Origin: DATLRC01 sp035478435
GTDB taxonomy: Bacteria; Patescibacteriota; Saccharimonadia; Saccharimonadales; UBA4665
Length of the DNA: 64,000 nt
NCBI GenBank assembly: GCA_035478435.1
Contig: DATIJT010000002.1
Location: 1 to 64,000 of the forward strand
Direction of reading: 5' to 3'
The notes under the pieces were generated by a model. It saw nothing but the letters and a program-made list of their open reading frames with translations. It searched no databases and was not told where the DNA came from. The translations under genes and the position numbers were made by a program. Positions within the stretch are counted from its first letter, which is position 1. Each line of letters starts with the position of its first letter. This document shows, piece by piece, positions 59,499-64,000 of the stretch.

Positions 59499-59895
59499 AT
59501 GCGCAAAGGTAAACCGCCTAAAGTGAAGGGTAGGCCAAAGCCAAGCCTTGAAGAGTTAAGGCATGAATTACAAGCAGAACAGGCAGCCCGAGAAGGCTCG
59601 CAACTACCAACTGTTCTTACTGCCCAGTACGAAAAAGCCAGGCAATATTTGCAAGATCCCGAAATCGTAGGGGACGCAATAGAACCCCAGATTGGGCAAG
59701 TGGCTATTAAATACCTTGATGCCAGAGAGGGGATTGCTTTAGATCCCACAGTTCCCCCCCCACAACCGTCATAGACGGGCACTTTCTACGCTTCGTGAAG
59801 AACTCAGTCAGCGAGTAGACCCAGAAAAAATTATGAGCGGCGTAGCTTTAGCCAGGCTGGCCCTTAGTGAAGCAAATGATGATGGCAGACGATAA
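59499..59895 (+). pseudogene. Small hypothetical gene interrupted by a frameshift at a run of eight C
   Basis: The frame from the ATG at 59499 encodes a helical, hydrophilic 91-aa protein that stops at 59774. Just before the stop is a homopolymer of eight C (59754-59761). If one C is removed, the frame continues as HNRHRRALSTLREELSQRVD and on to a TAA at 59893-59895, giving about 131 aa. Downstream composition looks coding. The cause could be a sequencing error, a true mutation, or slippage used for phase variation. Confidence 0.6.
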
Positions 59896-59946
59896 TCCAG
59901 TCTCTGGTTAAATAAAATTACTGAGATGCTAAACTAGAAGCTACTT

Positions 59947-61392
59947 ATGGCTGTCAGCTTTTTCTTTTATGATCTAGAAACCTCCGGGTTTAATCCGCGG
60001 TCGGCGCGGGTTATGCAGTTCGCGGGGCAGCGGACTGACCTGGAACTAAAACCTATCGGTGAGCCTGTCAATTTGTACATCAAACTCACCCCGGATGTTT
60101 TGCCAGAGCCAGACGCTATTTTAGTTACCGGCATTACACCGCAAAAAACCATCAGTGAGGGAGTGACCGAAGCGGAATTCCTGAAATATTTTTACGGCGA
60201 AATCGTCAAGCCGGGCACTATTTTCCTGGGCTTCAACAGCATCCGTTTCGACGATGAGTTCATGCGCTTTTTGCATTACCGCAACTTTTACGACGCTTAT
60301 GAGTGGCAGTGGCAGGATGGTTGCTCGCGTTGGGATTTACTGGACGAGGCGCGTATGACGCGGGCGCTGAGGCCCGATGGCGTACAATGGCCCTTCGCGC
60401 CCGATGGCAAACCGGCCAACCGCTTAGAATTCCTAACGGCCGTCAACAAGCTCGACCACGCCAACGCCCACGATGCCCTAAGCGACGTCCAGGCCACAAT
60501 TGCCGTGGCCCGCTTGCTTCGTACTAAGCAGCCGGATTTGTTTGAATATTTGCTCACCATGCGTGATAAGAAGAAAGTCCGCGGTCTCGTCTTAGCTGGG
60601 CAGCCATTTGTTTACACCTCTGGGCGCTACCCCAGTCAGTACTTCCACACCACGGCGGCCGTGTTGCTAGCCAGGCATCCCGACCAAGACAGCGCCCTGG
60701 TTTATGACCTAAGGCACGACCCCGCGCAATTCTTTGACCGGTCGGTCCAAGAATTGGTAGAGGCCTGGAAGTGGAAAAAAGACTCCGATGAGCCTAGGCT
60801 GCCCGTCAAGACCCTCAAATACAACCGCTGCCCGGCCGTAGCGCCCCTGGGCGTCATGAAAGATAGTAAAACCCAAGATCGGTTAGGCTTAAACCTTGAA
60901 ACTGTTACCGAGCACCTTAATATTTTGAGAAAACATCAAGATCAGTTTGCCCAGAAAATCTTGCGGGCCGTGGCCCAGCTTAATGAGGAACGGGTCAAAT
61001 CACAAACTGCCTTAGTCGATAATGAATTGACCGTAGACGGCCGCCTTTACGATGGCTTTTTAGATAAATACGACCAAAACCTGTTAAGCGTTGTGCGGGC
61101 GGCCGACCCCACAGAGCTTGGCAAGCTTGATGTTAAATTCCACGACCACCGCTTTAACAGCCTTTTGCCGCTGTATAAAGCCCGCAACTTCCCCCAAGTA
61201 TTAACTGCCGATGAAAGGGCAGCCTGGGATGCATTTGTCCAACAGAAATTGTTCACCGGTGGCCAAGATAGCTTACTAGCCAAATATTTTGCCCGGCTTG
61301 AGGAGTTAGCCAATGGCAAATTGAGCGGCGAGCAGCAATATATACTTGAAGAATTAAAACTCTACGGGGAATCAATTATGCCTGAGGGCTAA
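59947..61392 (+). CDS. sbcB: Exodeoxyribonuclease I (3'-5' single-strand DNA exonuclease)
   Basis: This 481-aa protein has a DEDDh exonuclease domain: FFFYDLETSGFNP with the first acids, GFNSIRFDDEFMRF, and NAHDALSDVQATIAVARLL with the last His and Asp. The Exo I C-terminal SH3-like and helical domains follow (about 200-481). It degrades single-stranded DNA in recombination and mismatch repair. TAAACT with TG before it lies 11 nt before the ATG. Its end overlaps a small minus-strand gene by 21 nt. Confidence 0.93.
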   Translation: MAVSFFFYDLETSGFNPRSARVMQFAGQRTDLELKPIGEPVNLYIKLTPDVLPEPDAILVTGITPQKTISEGVTEAEFLKYFYGEIVKPGTIFLGFNSIRFDDEFMRFLHYRNFYDAYEWQWQDGCSRWDLLDEARMTRALRPDGVQWPFAPDGKPANRLEFLTAVNKLDHANAHDALSDVQATIAVARLLRTKQPDLFEYLLTMRDKKKVRGLVLAGQPFVYTSGRYPSQYFHTTAAVLLARHPDQDSALVYDLRHDPAQFFDRSVQELVEAWKWKKDSDEPRLPVKTLKYNRCPAVAPLGVMKDSKTQDRLGLNLETVTEHLNILRKHQDQFAQKILRAVAQLNEERVKSQTALVDNELTVDGRLYDGFLDKYDQNLLSVVRAADPTELGKLDVKFHDHRFNSLLPLYKARNFPQVLTADERAAWDAFVQQKLFTGGQDSLLAKYFARLEELANGKLSGEQQYILEELKLYGESIMPEG

Positions 61393-61581
61393 ATGGCCCT
61401 GTAAGATCTGGTGCAGGCCGTTATAACTGATTTTTAGGGCTGGCAGTGGCTGGCGGTGCTGATTATAAAGCCAAGCTAAAGCAATTAAGGCTACAATTAA
61501 ACCGGCGGCGTTCAGCCACATCTGAAAGGTGATTTGAATATCGGTGCCGGGTATTAACCCTAGGACTATAAAGTTATACAT
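61372..61581 (-). CDS. Small single-pass membrane protein
   Basis: This 69-aa protein begins MYNFIVLGLIPGTDIQITFQ and has one transmembrane segment (about 24-42) and a short basic tail. A GGGAGAGA ribosome-binding site lies upstream on the minus strand. The IPGT-x-IQITF start is characteristic, and I have an impression of similar small proteins in CPR genomes. The function is unknown. Confidence 0.65.
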   Translation of the reverse strand: MYNFIVLGLIPGTDIQITFQMWLNAAGLIVALIALAWLYNQHRQPLPALKISYNGLHQILQGHLALRHN

Positions 61582-61763
61582 TTAGTTCTCTCCCACAAGA
61601 ATTCAACTAAATTATACATCTAATTGCTAATTTGTCAATATAATTGGATTAGTTCTTATGCTAACGCCACACCAAATCTAACTAACTTTCTAACCTATCA
61701 CAAAATCCTCCACCTGGATAAATTTGTGATTGCTGATTATAAGGCCTTGGAGCTAATTCCCAT

Positions 61764-61903
61764 CTATCTGTTAATAGCGAAACTTTAGCAGCTACCATGA
61801 TTTTTAACCTGTTTTATCGGCTTTTGGTCGTAGCTGAAGCTACGAACCGAAAACGAAAAACAGGTTAAAAGTGGCAGACCTGAAGTTTTTAGCTAACAGG
61901 TAG
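61764..61903 (+). other. Long hairpin element 7
   Basis: CTATCTGTTA (61764-61773) pairs with TAACAGGTAG (61894-61903) with one wobble. TTTTAACCTGTTTT (61802-61815) pairs perfectly with 61857-61870. The tip is CGTAGC-TGAA-GCTACG (61829-61844). The whole 140-nt block folds as one long hairpin. It lies in the 61582-62127 gap, which holds no credible gene. Confidence 0.75.
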
Positions 61904-61969
61904 GTGTGAATTAGGTCTAAGAATGCGATTTATTTGCTACACTGGCACCAAAGGAATAAACGAAATGTC

Positions 61970-62137
61970 TAGAACCCATTTCAAAACCTACCTCCGTTCT
62001 GCGAACCAGATTCCAGGCAACCTGCCTGGTTTTTGTTCCGCGACGTACCTACGGGTACGCCTTGTCACAAGAAACCAACCAGCTTTGCTCTGGAATCTGT
62101 CTCTCGAAACTCGAAGGAGGTATTGAAATGGGTTCTA
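61970..62137 (+). other. Long hairpin element 8, sequesters the RBS and start codon of the ExoD-like gene
   Basis: TAGAACCCATTTCAA (61970-61984) is complementary to 62123-62137, and CCTCC (61991-61995) can pair with the ribosome-binding GGAGG (62116-62120). CAGATTCCAG (62007-62016) pairs with CTGGAATCTG (62090-62099). The centre is CGTACC-TACG-GGTACG (62044-62059). The ATG of the downstream gene (62128) is inside the 3' arm, the same arrangement as element 2. Confidence 0.85.
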
Positions 62138-62724
62138 AGCAACCCAAGTTTAGCGAAGAGTTAAAGGCATGGAGCCAGGGCCAGCAACACAAAACCCTGG
62201 GCAGCCTGTTAGAAGCGTTCTCCCGAAACGGCTTCGCCGTCGCTATTTTGCTACTAATGGCCGTACCGGCCTTGCCTTTGCCTACCGGTGGAGTAACTCA
62301 TATATTTGAATTAATAACTATGCTAATAGCTTTGGGAATGATTGTTGGCCGGCGCCAAACTATCTGGTTGCCCAAGCGGTGGCAAAAAATTTCTGTCAAG
62401 AAATTAAGCTATAGCAAAGGCTTAAAAAAATTGACCGTCCTAATCGCGTGGGGCGAAAAATATACGCGCCCCAGGCTGGCTAAGTTAATGGACAAAAGCT
62501 ACTTTTTATCTCCGGTGGGCCTGCTGTTATTTGTACTCACTTTGGCTGCCTTCTTAGCTCCGCCATTTTCGGGCTTAGATACTTTGCCTTCGCTCGGGGT
62601 AGTGGCCATCTGCTTATCGCTGATTTTTAGTGATTTTCTACTGTTTTTGATCGGTATTGCTGTCGGGGCAGCCGGCGTAGCTCTTATCTTAGTTCTTGGC
62701 TCGGCTATTTATAGGTTGTTCTAA
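62128..62724 (+). CDS. ExoD-family membrane protein
   Basis: This 198-aa protein matches ExoD (exopolysaccharide synthesis) proteins. After a soluble start with GSLLEAFSRNGFAVAILLLM come four or five transmembrane segments, with PALPLPTGGVTHIFELITML as the family landmark. The biochemical role of ExoD is not settled. It starts MGSKQPK at 62128 after a perfect AGGAGG, both inside hairpin element 8, so translation may be gated. Confidence 0.82.
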   Translation: MGSKQPKFSEELKAWSQGQQHKTLGSLLEAFSRNGFAVAILLLMAVPALPLPTGGVTHIFELITMLIALGMIVGRRQTIWLPKRWQKISVKKLSYSKGLKKLTVLIAWGEKYTRPRLAKLMDKSYFLSPVGLLLFVLTLAAFLAPPFSGLDTLPSLGVVAICLSLIFSDFLLFLIGIAVGAAGVALILVLGSAIYRLF

Positions 62725-62781
62725 AGGCCTAGAAAAAAGTTAGCGAACAGCGTATAATATCTCAGCTTAAGGAGACTTGGA

Positions 62782-64000
62782 TTGGCTGATTTTATTACGG
62801 TTAAAGGTGCCCGCGAACACAATTTACAGAATGTAGATGTGGAGATTCCGCGCGGCAAGTTAGTGGTGATTACCGGCTTGTCCGGTTCCGGCAAGTCCAG
62901 CCTGGCCTTTGATACCATTTACGCCGAAGGCCAACGCCGCTACGTCGAATCGCTCAGTTCCTACGCCCGCCAATTTTTGGGGCTGATGGAAAAACCGGAT
63001 GTCGACCAGATAGACGGCCTCAGCCCGGCCATTTCCATCGACCAAAAATCGACCAGCCGCAACCCGCGCAGCACGGTGGCGACCGTCACCGAAATTTATG
63101 ATTATTTGCGCCTGTTGTTCGCCCGTATCGGCGTGCCGCATTGCCCGGTCTGCGGTAAACCAGTGGCTCGCCAAACGGCCGCCGCCATCATCGACCAAGT
63201 GGCCGCCTTGCCGAAAGATTCTAAACTGATGATTTTAGCGCCTGTCGTCATTGACAAAAAAGGCGCTTTCGAGCACATTCCCGAACAATACCAGCGGGCT
63301 GGCTTTGCACGAGTTCGGGTCGACGGCGTGGTCTACGCGCTGGATGAATTTCCGGAGCTCGACAAAAACTACAAGCACACGATAGAAGTAGTGACTGACC
63401 GGCTGGTGAATAACGATGAAAGCCGCACCCGGCTAGCCCAATCGGTGGAGCAAGCGCTGGACATTGCCGAAGGCCGGCTGAATGTCCTAAATGCTGATAA
63501 CAATGAACTCTCATCTTATTCACTTATGTACGCCTGCGTTGACCATCCCGACGTCCAGATACCCGAATTGGAGCCGCGGACTTTTAGCTTCAACAGCCCG
63601 CACGGCGCTTGCCCGGTCTGCACCGGCATTGGCTCACGCTTGGAAGTCGACCCGGAACTGGTTATACCCAACGGCCGCCTGACGATTGCCGAGGGCGCCA
63701 TCCGGCCCTATAACCGCATTAATGTCGATAATTGGTATATCAAAAAGTTGCAGGCCGTAGGCGGCCATTATGGCTTTTCGCTGCAAGAGCCAACCAGCGA
63801 AATCAGCCAGGAAAATATGCGGCGCATTATGTATGGCACGGGCCAGGAAAAATACAAAGTCGGCTTAGGCATGGGCCGGTCGTTTGAGACGACTTACGAA
63901 GGCGTGGTGCCAAACCTGGAGCGCCGCCACCGCGAGACTGAAAGCGACTTCATTCGCCGTGACATCGAGCGCTTTATGCAGCAAAAACCGTGCTCGGCCT
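62782..64000 (+). CDS. uvrA: UvrABC excinuclease subunit A (partial, runs off the window)
   Basis: The first 406 residues of UvrA are present, with no stop before the window end. Features are ITVKGAREHNLQNVDVEIPR, Walker A GLSGSGKSSLAF, DGLSPAISIDQKSTSRNPRS, the first zinc pair HCPVCGKPV, and a second Cys pair in GACPVCTGIG. UvrA finds DNA damage in nucleotide-excision repair. The start is a TTG at 62782 with AAGGAG 7 nt upstream; TATAAT at 62753-62758 is the likely -10 box. Confidence 0.93.
   Translation, partial: MADFITVKGAREHNLQNVDVEIPRGKLVVITGLSGSGKSSLAFDTIYAEGQRRYVESLSSYARQFLGLMEKPDVDQIDGLSPAISIDQKSTSRNPRSTVATVTEIYDYLRLLFARIGVPHCPVCGKPVARQTAAAIIDQVAALPKDSKLMILAPVVIDKKGAFEHIPEQYQRAGFARVRVDGVVYALDEFPELDKNYKHTIEVVTDRLVNNDESRTRLAQSVEQALDIAEGRLNVLNADNNELSSYSLMYACVDHPDVQIPELEPRTFSFNSPHGACPVCTGIGSRLEVDPELVIPNGRLTIAEGAIRPYNRINVDNWYIKKLQAVGGHYGFSLQEPTSEISQENMRRIMYGTGQEKYKVGLGMGRSFETTYEGVVPNLERRHRETESDFIRRDIERFMQQKPCSA

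Noticed and set aside
61923..62126. 67-aa plus-strand frame before the ExoD-like gene
   Set aside because: It crosses hairpin element 8 and has no pattern of its own; the ExoD-like protein begins at 62128.
13836..62137. Long hairpins as insertion-sequence ends or MITEs
   Set aside because: No transposase is present, and the outer arms differ between copies, which terminal inverted repeats of one family would not.

Overview
The window looks like a chromosome segment from a member of the Candidate Phyla Radiation, most probably Candidatus Saccharibacteria (TM7). The reasons are the standard genetic code (TGA is only used as a stop), small single-domain or shortened housekeeping proteins (AlaRS of about 650 aa without the C-Ala domain, F1 epsilon of 107 aa), many short unrecognised proteins, a Gram-positive-style wall toolkit (CHAP, LysM, a G5/DUF348 transglycosylase, a sortase-like tail) and an actinobacteria-like rpfB-ksgA pairing. 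The lineage call is an inference from gene content; no 16S rRNA gene is present.

Layout. 0-3.2 kb: envelope proteins, including a CHAP amidase/peptidase with three C-terminal repeats. 3.2-6.7 kb: a broken receiver domain, a GNAT protein, a pyruvoyl-dependent arginine decarboxylase, a DMT transporter and a DUF2156-type aminoacyltransferase-like protein. 6.7-9.3 kb: a membrane sensor, a small protein and a cytoplasmic GAF-histidine kinase. 9.5-11.8 kb: a large secreted protein with a sorting-like tail. 12.1-16.1 kb: tRNA-Glu followed by the lower-glycolysis genes pyk, pgk and tpiA. 17-22.7 kb: UvrD/PcrA helicase, rpfB-like gene, ksgA, a MarR regulator and tmRNA. 23-32 kb: two MFS transporters, a DEAD-box helicase, a YggT protein, a trehalase-like protein and two secreted proteins. 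32-39 kb: Nudix, metG, tatD and a cysteine desulfurase. 39.8-45.9 kb: an F1-type ATPase operon. 46.5-51.7 kb: mnmA, alaS, a cupin and a PQ-loop-like membrane protein. 52-56.7 kb: actin-like protein, baseplate-J-like protein, ruvX and mltG. 56.9-64 kb: LysM-CHAP hydrolase, obgE, exonuclease I, an ExoD-like protein and the start of uvrA.

Two things stand out. First, the ATPase operon has b, delta, alpha, gamma, beta and a short epsilon in a tight overlapping chain, but no subunit a. In place of subunit c it has a secreted-domain fusion ending in a c-like hairpin (loop GRNP) with no Glu or Asp in the second helix. This suggests an F1-like ATPase coupled to something other than ordinary proton flow, unless the missing parts lie elsewhere. 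Second, eight intergenic regions hold large imperfect hairpins of about 115-170 nt. Seven of them carry a closely similar small central hairpin (pattern CRTAYC-YANN-GRTAYG in the best cases). Their outer arms differ from locus to locus but stay self-complementary. In two cases the 3' arm contains the ribosome-binding site and start codon of the next gene, and in three the 5' arm overlaps the preceding stop codon, so translational coupling or gating is plausible.

Other points: many start codons have a -10-like box 6-11 nt upstream and no Shine-Dalgarno sequence, which suggests leaderless mRNAs. Triosephosphate isomerase and the trehalase-like protein lack a residue normally considered catalytic. 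A fragment of a second alaS lies downstream of alaS. One small gene is interrupted at a run of eight C.
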